A stretch of 6,977 nucleotides of DNA, from the NCBI GenBank assembly GCA_009908885.1, contig JAAAOL010000441.1:1-6977 (forward strand). The letters run 5' to 3'. This DNA comes from Bacteroidota bacterium (GTDB taxonomy: Bacteria > Bacteroidota > Rhodothermia > Rhodothermales > JAAAOL01). The notes beneath the pieces were generated by a model. That model worked only from the letters and a program-made list of their open reading frames with translations, was not told where the DNA came from and made no database searches. Shown piece by piece: positions 1-5,691 of the stretch. A program made the translations under genes and the position numbers. Each line of letters starts with the position of its first letter. Position 1 is the stretch's first letter.

Positions 1-10
1 GAGCGACAGC

Positions 11-94
11 ACGGAGTAGCCGGGGGTGAAGCAGCGCGCAACCCTCGGCGGTGTCCAGGCTCGCTAAACACGTACGCGTCGGCGACGCGTCTCT
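11..94. repeat. Hairpin-bearing intergenic repeat, copy A
   Basis: This is one of two diverged copies of the same block in the non-coding DNA downstream of icd. Shared words, in order, are ACGGAG (11-16), GAAGCAGCG (28-36), CGGCGGTG (46-53), GCTAAACACGTAC (63-75) and GCGTCTCT (87-94). Between the last two words lies a hairpin at 74-90: ACGCGTC pairs with GACGCGT around a 3-nt GGC loop. The right part, GCGTCTCTAC, is the kind of end seen in some REP-like palindromic families, but the left half does not mirror it. I see no convincing gene in this stretch. The function is unknown: a multicopy intergenic element or a terminator-like element are both possible. Confidence 0.6.
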
Positions 95-142
95 ACGGCG
101 GCGATGTGGCCCCGAGGGACCCGGACCGCTACTCCTCGCGGA

Positions 143-221
143 ACGGAGAACACTCCGAAGCAGCGTCGGTGCGGCGGTGCCTCAGCGTGCTAAACACGTA
201 CCGAATCGCCGGTGCGTCTCT
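143..221. repeat. Hairpin-bearing intergenic repeat, copy B
   Basis: This is the second copy, offset from copy A by about 126-132 bp. It carries ACGGAG (143-148), GAAGCAGCG (157-165), CGGCGGTG (172-179), GCTAAACACGTAC (189-201) and GCGTCTCT (214-221). The hairpin at the same place, 196-217, has a different sequence but still folds: ACGTACCG pairs with CGGTGCGT around AATCGC, with one G-T wobble. Indels between the copies are of mixed length (3 and 1 nt), which speaks against a coding repeat. It lies 20 bp past the icd stop codon. Confidence 0.6.
193..217 (-). terminator. Possible icd terminator hairpin
   Basis: Read on the minus strand, transcription leaving icd meets an 8-bp stem (ACGCACCG with CGGTACGT, loop GCGATT) 24 nt after the stop codon. 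It is followed closely by GTTTAGC. The downstream T run is only three bases, so this would be a weak or rho-assisted terminator. The hairpin belongs to repeat copy B, and copy A offers a second similar stem further on. The position suggests an icd 3' end, but the poor T tract keeps confidence low. Confidence 0.35.
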
Positions 222-240
222 CCACCCAGGAGCCATCTCG

Positions 241-1743
241 CTATTCCCCCTGGCCGAGCGAGTAGGCGCGGCGCCCGTCGAACGTGTAGAGGTGCTCCGT
301 CTTGATGACGTCCCAGCCGTCGCCGTGCAGCGCGCCGAGCAGTTCCAGGATGCGATCGAACGCGATGCCGCCCGTTTCCTGCGGCAGGAAGCGGCAGCGC
401 CAGTGGTCGGTCCAGAACGTCTCGGGCAGGCCGTCCGGGTAGACCTTCACGCCCCGGTTGGTGATCATCTTGAGGCGCCAGTCGACCGTCTCGGCGGCCT
501 GCTGCAACCCATCGCCGATGACGTTCGGGTCGCGGTCGGCCTCGTCCCAGTCGATGAAGACGTCCACGCCCTGCAGCACTTTCTCCTGCGCAGGCGTCGG
601 GGAGGGCGCCACCTGGATGCCGCCAGCGCGGTACCGGACGGGCTCCAGGTGGTCCGGCTCGTCCCCCAGCCGTTCGATGACGGCGTCGGTGAAGGCGTCC
701 GTACCCACCTCACGGCGGCTCAGGCCGGAGCGGTAGATGTCGGCGGTGTGGATGCCGTCCTCCAGCGTCTTGAGCCACGCGTTCTTGACCGTCTGCGCCA
801 CCTCGGCCGCGCCCACGTGGACGAGCATCTGGGTCGCCGCCACGAGCAGCCCCGAGGGGTTGGCGACGCCCTTCCCGGCGATGTCCGGCGCGGAGCCGTG
901 CACGGCCTCGAACATGGCCACCTCGTCGCCGATGTTAGCTGAGCCCGCCAGGCCGACCGAGCCCGCGATCTGCGAGGCGATGTCGGACAGGATGTCGCCG
1001 TACAGGTTGAGCGTCACGATCACGTCGAATTGCTCGGGCTGGGCCGCCACGCGCGCCGCACCGATGTCGATGATCTGGTGCTCGCTCTCGATGTCCGGAT
1101 ATTCTTCGGCGACCTCCTCGAAGACGCGGTGGAAGAGCCCATCCGTGTGCTTCATGATGTTGTCCTTCGTCATGCACGTCACCTTGCGGCGGCCGTAGAC
1201 GCGCGCATACTCGAAGGCGTAGCGGATGATGCGCTCGGAGCCGGGGCGGGTGATGAGCTTCAGGATCTGCGCCACCTCGGGCGTCTGCTGGTGCTCGATG
1301 CCCGCGTACAGGTCCTCCTCGTTCTCGCGGATGATGACGAGGTTCATGCCCGGGTGGTGAGAGTCGACGAATGGCGTGTAGGCCTTCGACTGCCGCACGT
1401 TGGCGAAGAGGCTGAGCGCCTTGCGGAGCGTCACGTTCAGGCTCTTGTAGCCACCCCCCAGCGGGGTCGTGATGGGCGCCTTCAGCAGCACCTTGTTGCG
1501 GCGGATGGTGTCCCACGCCGCGGGTGGGATGCCGGAGGTGTGCCCGGCGTTGTACATCTGCGCGCCGATCTCGATGAGGTCGTACTGCAGCGGCGCCTTC
1601 GCCGCTTCCAGAATGCGCAGCGTGGCGTCCATGATCTCGGGGCCGATGCCGTCACCGCGCGCCACGGTGATGCGGGTGGGGGCGTCGGTCGTGGACGCTT
1701 CCGGCGCGGTCAGGGTCTCAGTCTCGCTTCCGTTGAAATTCAT
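241..1743 (-). CDS. icd: Isocitrate dehydrogenase, homodimeric type with C-terminal extension
   Basis: This cytosolic TCA-cycle enzyme oxidatively decarboxylates isocitrate to 2-oxoglutarate. The 500-aa product has the family nucleotide motif GDGIGPE at 30-36. Substrate residues S101, N103, R107 and R117 lie in the SLNVTLRK...NVR stretch, followed by R139, Y146 and K193. Metal-binding aspartates are D250 and D254 (YGDILSD), with D226 a likely third. The dehydrogenase core ends near residue 365. An extension of about 130 aa then carries GVDVFID, RLKMITNRG and DHWRCRFL, as in Thermus- and Rickettsia-type enzymes (about 490-500 aa). The ATG at 1743 was chosen because the frame upstream runs through a terminator and hairpins and resembles nothing. 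The cofactor pocket reads HGSAPDIAGKGVANP (282-296), with D287, I288 and A294 where NADP enzymes usually have Lys, Tyr and Val. This points to NAD, so the usual NADP label should be treated with care. No clear ribosome binding site is visible. Confidence 0.96.
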   Translation of the reverse strand: MNFNGSETETLTAPEASTTDAPTRITVARGDGIGPEIMDATLRILEAAKAPLQYDLIEIGAQMYNAGHTSGIPPAAWDTIRRNKVLLKAPITTPLGGGYKSLNVTLRKALSLFANVRQSKAYTPFVDSHHPGMNLVIIRENEEDLYAGIEHQQTPEVAQILKLITRPGSERIIRYAFEYARVYGRRKVTCMTKDNIMKHTDGLFHRVFEEVAEEYPDIESEHQIIDIGAARVAAQPEQFDVIVTLNLYGDILSDIASQIAGSVGLAGSANIGDEVAMFEAVHGSAPDIAGKGVANPSGLLVAATQMLVHVGAAEVAQTVKNAWLKTLEDGIHTADIYRSGLSRREVGTDAFTDAVIERLGDEPDHLEPVRYRAGGIQVAPSPTPAQEKVLQGVDVFIDWDEADRDPNVIGDGLQQAAETVDWRLKMITNRGVKVYPDGLPETFWTDHWRCRFLPQETGGIAFDRILELLGALHGDGWDVIKTEHLYTFDGRRAYSLGQGE

Positions 1744-1762
1744 CGTCGAGGGACGGAATAAG

Positions 1763-1772
1763 TGATCGATCA
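1763..1772. promoter_or_regulatory. 10-bp palindrome in the icd leader
   Basis: TGATCGATCA is a perfect 10-bp palindrome lying 20-29 bp upstream of the icd ATG, in the 42-bp gap between the terminator T run and the start codon. If icd has its own promoter here, the site would overlap it and could be an operator. No convincing -35/-10 pair could be fixed around it (TTGATC on the minus strand at the end of the T run is the best -35-like word). It may be chance. Confidence 0.25.
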
Positions 1773-1785
1773 ATGCGAATGGATC

Positions 1786-1830
1786 AAAAAAATGGCCGAC
1801 ACGCGACGCTCGGGCGTCGAATGTCGGCCT
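1786..1830 (-). terminator. Rho-independent terminator between mpsC-like gene and icd
   Basis: On the minus strand GGCCGACA pairs with TGTCGGCC (outer 8-bp stem, 1794-1801 with 1822-1829). An inner 6-bp stem CGACGC/GCGTCG closes a 4-nt loop, and a run of seven T follows one base after the stem. This is a textbook intrinsic terminator reading leftwards. It lies about 160 nt after the mpsC-like stop codon and ends only 42 nt before the icd start. It can therefore be the terminator of the upstream gene or, if icd is transcribed from further upstream, a leader attenuator. The 5' arm word is duplicated at 1886-1894. Confidence 0.85.
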
Positions 1831-1913
1831 ACAATCAGCACGCCCGCTCGGACAGCGTGCGTGGCGCTTGTCGCCTGATCCTATGTGTCGGCCTGCGCGC
1901 CAGCCTGGCCCCG

Positions 1914-1942
1914 TGGCCCTGCCGCCGCACATGGCAGGGCCA
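1914..1942. other. Strong GC-rich hairpin in the mpsC-icd spacer
   Basis: TGGCCCTGCC (1914-1923) and GGCAGGGCCA (1933-1942) form a perfect 10-bp stem with a 9-nt loop. It lies about 45 bp past the stop of the mpsC-like gene. Neither side has a T run, so it is not a canonical intrinsic terminator. It could protect the mpsC 3' end, act with Rho, or form part of a long structured icd leader together with the terminator hairpin downstream. Confidence 0.5.
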
Positions 1943-1963
1943 AGGTAGCGTGCTCGCCCAGTC

Positions 1964-1985
1964 TTGACAATGGGCTAATTGTGAA
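1964..1985. promoter_or_regulatory. Imperfect inverted repeat beside the mpsC-like stop codon
   Basis: TTGACAAT (1964-1971) and ATTGTGAA (1978-1985) are inverted with one mismatch around GGGCTA. The element is AT-rich against a GC-rich background and abuts the stop codon of the mpsC-like gene at 1988-1990. It is operator-like in form. TTGACA also looks like a -35 box on the plus strand, but no matching -10 box or downstream plus-strand gene is present. Function unknown. Confidence 0.3.
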
Positions 1986-1987
1986 AA

Positions 1988-2359
1988 TCAGGTGGGCAGG
2001 GCGGCCTCCAGGTCCGTATCCAGCACGAAGACGAACACGCGCTCGCCGGTCCGTGCGCTGATGTCGGCGTGCATCGACTGGACCGTACAGCCGGTCTCTG
2101 CCTCGACGAGCCCGGCCAGATCGTCGTTGCAGCTCTCCACCAGGCGCGACCGCATCTGCTTGATCATCTCCACGCCGCCCGGCTCGTGGCTCAGTTGCTG
2201 CTCGGCAGGACTCAAAATCCCCTTGAGCCGCACGAGCACCATATCCTGGATGATGAAGGTGCGCGCCTCACGGGGTCCGCGCCCCAGGTAGTCGCGCTCG
2301 AACTGGGTCATCGACGTGGTGATGGCCGCCTCGACCTGCCCTTTGCTGCGCTGTTCCAT
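1988..2359 (-). CDS. MpsC/DUF2294 family small protein
   Basis: The 123-aa protein is full length for the family (usually about 110-125 aa). It shows the family pattern throughout: SKGQVEAAI near the N-terminus, FERDYLGRGP (20-29), TFIIQDMVLVRLKGILSPAE (34-53) and DISARTGERVFVFVLD (99-114). The family was named DUF2294 and later MpsC, after a protein encoded with the MpsAB ion/bicarbonate transport system of staphylococci. Its molecular role is not well established. No signal peptide or membrane segment is visible, so it is probably cytosolic. Here it stands alone, with no MpsA or MpsB gene in the window. It is transcribed away from a sensor kinase gene across a 183-bp divergent region. The start fits the conserved N-terminus. 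Family assignment is firm; function is not. Confidence 0.88.
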   Translation of the reverse strand: MEQRSKGQVEAAITTSMTQFERDYLGRGPREARTFIIQDMVLVRLKGILSPAEQQLSHEPGGVEMIKQMRSRLVESCNDDLAGLVEAETGCTVQSMHADISARTGERVFVFVLDTDLEAALPT

Positions 2360-2434
2360 CCGAGTAACGCGTCGTTCTGGAAAAGTAGCTCCACGGCATC
2401 ATACCCGTTGCCCCCGGCAGAGTTGACCCTGCTC

Positions 2435-2454
2435 GGCGACGGCCCTTCGTCGCC
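2435..2454. other. Perfect 7-bp hairpin in the divergent region
   Basis: GGCGACG (2435-2441) and CGTCGCC (2448-2454) form a perfect 7-bp stem with a 6-nt loop, about midway between the mpsC-like gene and the kinase gene. It would lie in the untranslated leader of the minus-strand mpsC-like mRNA if that promoter is near the AT-rich island at 2491-2518. There is no T run, so it is not an intrinsic terminator. Operator or leader structure are both possible. Confidence 0.35.
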
Positions 2455-2490
2455 AAGCGACGCCTCATGGATGATGGAACCGGCAATCGA

Positions 2491-2518
2491 TATATTAGGC
2501 GTTGCATATCCTAAATAT
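2491..2518. promoter_or_regulatory. AT-rich inverted repeat, candidate divergent promoter/operator
   Basis: TATATTAGG (2491-2499) faces CCTAAATAT (2510-2518) as a near-perfect inverted repeat (one extra A in the right arm). It stands in a sharp AT-rich island 25 bp ahead of the kinase ATG at 2543 and about 130 bp ahead of the mpsC-like start on the other strand. Such an island is a natural place for a -10 region on either strand (TAATAT reads on the minus strand). No good -35 partner could be fixed for either direction. Its position supports the downstream start at 2543 for the kinase. Confidence 0.4.
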
Positions 2519-2542
2519 GCTCGCCGCTTGGCCCGTCACGGC

Positions 2543-4747
2543 ATGGATCGCCTTCAGGAACATCTTCGCGTCTCGACGCCCGAGAGCATCGCGCTGCTGT
2601 ACCTCGTCCTGGCGTACCTGTGGATTCTCTTCTCGGACCAGTTGCTCCTCTCGCTGTTTGCCACGCCGGAGACGCTGACGGAGATGCAGACGGTAAAGGG
2701 CCTGTTCTACGTCACGGCCACGGGCGTCTTGCTGTACCTGCTCATTCGCAACAGCGTGCGGAAATTGCAGGCGAAGGAAGCCGAGGAGCGTGCGGTGCGC
2801 AAGCAGCTGGAAGAGCGCGCCGCCACGCTCAACGCCGTCATCGACAGCATCCCGGACGCCGTCTTCATCGGCACGGAAGGCGGACTCGACCAGATGAACG
2901 ACGCCGCCCGCGCCCTGATCGGGGACGCCGCGGAAGACGCTGTGGAGCACATCGGCACGACGCTGAACGTCCGCCATCCCGAAACGAGCGACCCGATCCC
3001 GGCGGCGGAGTACCCCTTCGTCCGCGCCCTGCACGGTACTGCGTCCACCCGCGAGCTACTCGTCGATGCGCCGCCGGACGCTGCCGATCGGTACGTCCGG
3101 GCCTCGGCGGCCCCGATCCGCAAAAACGGCGACGTCATCGGCGCGGTGTCGATCATCTCGGACATCACCGAGCGCAAGCAGCTAGAGTACGCCCTCCGCG
3201 CTTCGGAGGAGCAGTACCGGACGCTGTTCTTCAACAATCCGGCGCCGATGTGGATCTACGACCGCACCACCTGTCGGATTCTGGAGGTCAACCAGGCCGC
3301 GCTAGAGCAGTACGGCTACCCCCGTGAGGACTTTCTGGAGCTGACGCTGTTCGACCTCCGCCCTCCGGATGAGCACGACCGCCTGGCGCACCACCTCGAC
3401 CAGGACCGCCCCGACCTGCAGTACTCCGGCCCCTGGGTGCACCAGCGCAAGGACAACAGCCTCCTGGAGGTAGAAGTCATCTCCCACACGCTGGCGTTCG
3501 AGGACCGGGAGGCGGTCCTGGTGCTGGCGCGCGACGTAACCGAGCGCAATCGGATGGCGCGGCAGAACAAACGATACAATCAGGAGCTGAAGACCCTGCT
3601 CGCCGTCAGCCGTCGGCTCGCCCGCGAACTGGATCTCCCGGCGCTGCTGGACCTCGTCGCGAAAGCCACCGTCGAGACGGTGACGGAGGCCGAGGCCGCC
3701 TCGCTGTGGCTCTACGATGCGGCCCAGCGGCACTTCGAAGCGACGGCCTACCACGGGCACGACGAGCACTTGAGCGGACTGACTGTGACGGCGCAGACCA
3801 GCCTGCTCGGCGCCGTCTTCGACCGCGCGGCCCCGTACGTGGTCGAGGACGTGCGCTCGGATCCGCACTTCGAAGACCTCTTGCCAGAGCACCCCGACAG
3901 CTCGCTGCATCGGATACGCTCCGTCGCGCTCGTGCCGCTACAGATCGAGGACGAGATCATCGGCATCCTCGGGGCAGACAGTTTCTCCCGGACGCACGCG
4001 TTCGGCGAGAAGGACGTCCGCCTGCTGGAGAGCCTGGCCGCCCTGGCCAGCATCGCCATCCAGAACAGCCGCCTCTTTCGGGAGCTGCGCGTCATGTCGA
4101 TGCGCCTGCTCGACGTGCAGGAGACCGAGCGCCGCCGCATCGCCCAGGAGTTGCACGACGAGGTGGGTGGCCTGCTGACGTCGCTCGTGCTGAGCCTGCA
4201 GATGACGCCGACGCCCACGCCCGAGCTAGAGCGGGCGCTCGCGGAGTCGCAGGAGCTGGTGACGTCGCTCATGAACCAGGTGCGACAGCTCTCGCTCGAT
4301 CTCCGCCCCAGCACGCTGGACGACCTCGGGCTGCAGCCCGCGCTGGAGGAATACATCCGGCGCTATGAGGGGCGCACCCAGATCACCCTGCACTTCGACG
4401 TAGACCTGGATGCCGGAAAGCGGCTGAACGCGGCGGTGGAGACGACGGCGTACCGGATCGTGCAGGAAGCTCTCACGAACGTAGCTCGCCATGCCGAGGC
4501 GGCGGAGGCCACGGTGCGCTTGCGTGTGACGGACGAGACCTTGGAGGTAGTCGTCCGCGACGAAGGACGAGGGTTCGACCCCGACGACCTCGACGGCGAT
4601 TCTATGGGGCTCAGCGGCATGCGAGAGCGGGCGGCGCTCATCGGTGGGCACCTCACCATCCACTCGGCGCCCGACGCAGGCACGACCCTCACGGCGCACC
4701 TTCCCCTGGGCTCCGTCGTGTCATCCCCCGACGTCCCCTCTGCCTGA
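2543..4747 (+). CDS. Membrane-anchored PAS-PAS-GAF sensor histidine kinase (NarL/HPK7 type)
   Basis: This inner-membrane sensor kinase would phosphorylate the LuxR-type regulator that follows 14 bp later. The 734-aa product has two membrane segments (about 15-38 and 53-70) with a very short outer loop, then a helical linker (71-96). Next come PAS 1 (about 97-210, ending DITERK), PAS 2 (about 218-336, ending DVTERN) and GAF (about 355-515). The dimerisation/phosphoacceptor domain (HisKA_3) holds ERRRIAQELHDEVGG with H538. The ATPase domain has N646 in the N box (EALTNVARHA), DEGRGFD and MGLSGM. All catalytic motifs are intact. The ligand is unknown; the short loop argues for sensing in the cytoplasm or membrane through PAS/GAF. 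I chose the ATG at 2543, just ahead of the first membrane helix. An in-frame ATG ATG at 2471-2476 would add 24 residues without family character and would place the AT-rich island in the coding region. Any longer start would overlap mpsC. Confidence 0.94.
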   Translation: MDRLQEHLRVSTPESIALLYLVLAYLWILFSDQLLLSLFATPETLTEMQTVKGLFYVTATGVLLYLLIRNSVRKLQAKEAEERAVRKQLEERAATLNAVIDSIPDAVFIGTEGGLDQMNDAARALIGDAAEDAVEHIGTTLNVRHPETSDPIPAAEYPFVRALHGTASTRELLVDAPPDAADRYVRASAAPIRKNGDVIGAVSIISDITERKQLEYALRASEEQYRTLFFNNPAPMWIYDRTTCRILEVNQAALEQYGYPREDFLELTLFDLRPPDEHDRLAHHLDQDRPDLQYSGPWVHQRKDNSLLEVEVISHTLAFEDREAVLVLARDVTERNRMARQNKRYNQELKTLLAVSRRLARELDLPALLDLVAKATVETVTEAEAASLWLYDAAQRHFEATAYHGHDEHLSGLTVTAQTSLLGAVFDRAAPYVVEDVRSDPHFEDLLPEHPDSSLHRIRSVALVPLQIEDEIIGILGADSFSRTHAFGEKDVRLLESLAALASIAIQNSRLFRELRVMSMRLLDVQETERRRIAQELHDEVGGLLTSLVLSLQMTPTPTPELERALAESQELVTSLMNQVRQLSLDLRPSTLDDLGLQPALEEYIRRYEGRTQITLHFDVDLDAGKRLNAAVETTAYRIVQEALTNVARHAEAAEATVRLRVTDETLEVVVRDEGRGFDPDDLDGDSMGLSGMRERAALIGGHLTIHSAPDAGTTLTAHLPLGSVVSSPDVPSA

Positions 4748-4761
4748 CACCAACCTGCCGC

Positions 4762-5448
4762 ATGCCTACGATCGTCCTTGCCGAAGACCACCAGATCGTC
4801 CGCCAGGGGCTGCGCACCCTCCTGAACCAAGAGGTCGATTTTCAGGTCGTGGCCGAGACGGGTGACGGGAACGAGGCGCTGGCCTGCGTCGCCGAGCACG
4901 CACCGGACGTGCTCGTGGTCGACCTGACCCTGCCCGGCCTGAACGGGCTGGAAGTGATCCGGCGCGTCCGACGCACCCATCCTGAGACGCGCGTCGTCGT
5001 CCTCTCGATGCACACCGCCGAGGGCTACATCGTGGAAGCGTTGCGGCACGGCGCCGTCGGGTACGTGCTCAAAGAGTCAGGCGCGCACGACCTGATCCGG
5101 GCCATCCGGGAAGGCCTGCAGGGCCGCCGCTTTCTGAGCCCGTCGCTCCCCGAGGATCTGCTGGACACTTACCAGAATCAGCCCGCCGCGACCATCGAAG
5201 ACCGCTACGCCCAGCTCACCCCGCGCGAGCGCCAGATTCTGCAACTCGTCGCCGAGGGCCACACCTCCGCCGACATCGGCGACCTCCTCTCTATCAGCCC
5301 GCGCACTGTGGACACGCACCGCTCGAACCTGATGCGCAAGCTCGGCCTCAGCAGCCGCAGCGACGTGGTGCGCTACGTGATGCAACGCGGCCTCTCCCCA
5401 CTCAGCGATACCGACCCGGACGACGACTCCGCCGGCCTGGACGGCTAG
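4762..5448 (+). CDS. Response regulator, receiver plus LuxR/NarL-type DNA-binding domain
   Basis: This is the likely partner of the preceding kinase, a phosphorylation-controlled transcription factor of the NarL/FixJ family (228 aa, normal for the family). The receiver domain covers about 1-118, with acidic pair E8/D9, phosphoacceptor D54 (VVDLTLPG), switch S82 and K104. The helix-turn-helix covers about 150-210: LTPRERQILQLVAEGHTSADIG followed by ISPRTVDTHRSNLMRKLG, the LuxR signature. The gap to the kinase stop codon is 14 bp, so both genes are probably one operon, with the kinase first. No clear ribosome binding site is visible at the ATG. The last 17 residues are acidic and low-complexity (DTDPDDDSAG). 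A heptamer array begins two bases after the stop codon. Targets are not known; spaced repeats before the next gene (5588-5616) are one candidate. Confidence 0.96.
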   Translation: MPTIVLAEDHQIVRQGLRTLLNQEVDFQVVAETGDGNEALACVAEHAPDVLVVDLTLPGLNGLEVIRRVRRTHPETRVVVLSMHTAEGYIVEALRHGAVGYVLKESGAHDLIRAIREGLQGRRFLSPSLPEDLLDTYQNQPAATIEDRYAQLTPRERQILQLVAEGHTSADIGDLLSISPRTVDTHRSNLMRKLGLSSRSDVVRYVMQRGLSPLSDTDPDDDSAGLDG

Positions 5449-5450
5449 CT

Positions 5451-5503
5451 CGTGGTTCGTGGTTCGTGGTTCGTGGTTCGTGGTTCGTGGTTCGTGGTTC
5501 GTG
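5451..5503. repeat. Tandem heptamer array, 7 perfect copies
   Basis: CGTGGTT is repeated seven times without a mismatch at 5451-5499 and is followed by a partial CGTG (5500-5503). It starts two bases after the stop codon of the LuxR-type regulator and is entirely non-coding. The perfect identity points to recent slippage expansion or selection. A 7-bp unit is not a multiple of three, but since the array is outside any gene, copy changes would alter spacing, not frame. It lies in the 243-bp gap before the stand-alone receiver gene, so it could affect read-through, the 3' end of the operon mRNA, or upstream spacing of that gene. Confidence 0.95.
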
Positions 5504-5587
5504 AAGATGTGGGCGGCTGTGATCGGACCCCAATTGCAAGACGCGGCGGCGGCGTGGAGCCGCAGTTCACATTTATTTCATCCCTAC

Positions 5588-5616
5588 CGCTACGAATTAC
5601 GTAGTGGAACGTAGTG
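5588..5616. promoter_or_regulatory. Helically phased repeats, candidate operator
   Basis: ACGTAGTG occurs at 5599-5606 and again at 5609-5616, exactly 10 bp apart (about one helical turn). The core CGTAG is also present inverted as CTACG at 5590-5594, so that CTACG-AATTA-CGTAG is a perfect palindrome. This gives three half-sites in a row, about 76-102 bp ahead of the stand-alone receiver start. Such an arrangement is typical of binding sites for dimeric regulators, including LuxR/NarL-type proteins. A poor promoter-like word (TTCACA, 5566-5571) lies upstream. The word CGCTACGA at 5588-5595 recurs at 6102-6109, just before the GAF-PAS sensor gene. Confidence 0.4.
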
Positions 5617-5654
5617 CGCCCGGCGGTGGCCCCCGGTAGTTTGCTCGTGAGCAT

Positions 5655-5667
5655 AGGGGGACCCCCT
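5655..5667. promoter_or_regulatory. 13-bp palindrome upstream of the receiver gene
   Basis: AGGGGGACCCCCT is a perfect odd palindrome centred on one A, ending 24 bp before the ATG at 5692. GCTCGTGAGC (5643-5652), a second small palindrome, lies just to its left. In RNA the two G and C runs could not fold tightly without opening a loop, so a DNA site is more likely than a hairpin. It could equally be chance in GC-rich DNA. Confidence 0.25.
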
Positions 5668-5691
5668 CCTCCCACGAAACATCACAAGGGC

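Noticed and set aside
63..201. GCTAAAC words 126 bp apart, resembling one end of an integron attC site.
   Set aside because: The word has a mismatch to RYYYAAC, no GTTRRRY partner exists anywhere in 1-240, and no cassette or integrase is present.
1..942. A long open plus-strand frame from the left edge through 942 (ATG at 106).
   Set aside because: From 241 on it is exactly antisense to the well-conserved icd gene and has no recognisable domain. Its left part is open because of GC richness; the indels between the two repeat copies (3 and 1 nt) do not respect a frame.
1744..1932. N-terminal extension of icd to an ATG at 1932.
   Set aside because: The added 63 residues would be read through a terminator hairpin and a T run and have no family similarity; the core motif begins soon after the ATG at 1743.
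2069..2542. Extension of the kinase to an ATG at 2069.
   Set aside because: It overlaps the conserved mpsC-like gene on the other strand, and the extra residues show no domain. The membrane-anchor family pattern begins just after 2543.
5451..5503. Heptamer array as a CRISPR array or a coding repeat on the minus strand.
   Set aside because: Units are 7 bp without spacers, so it is not a CRISPR. The minus-strand open frame over it (to about 5675) is low-complexity, has no domain and overlaps regulatory repeats.
5549..5579. GCGGC-GTGGA-GCCGC hairpin followed by ATTTATTT as a terminator of the kinase-regulator operon.
   Set aside because: The stem is only 5 bp and the T tract is broken and 8 or more bases away, too weak to call as an intrinsic terminator.
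5637..5643. TAGTTTG as a Bacteroidota-type -7 promoter box before the receiver gene.
   Set aside because: It is one base short of TAnnTTTG and has no TTTG-like -33 element at the right distance.
5614..5691. GTG start at 5614 for the stand-alone receiver.
   Set aside because: The added 26 residues are proline/glycine-rich and unlike receiver N-termini, and they would cover palindromes in the control region.
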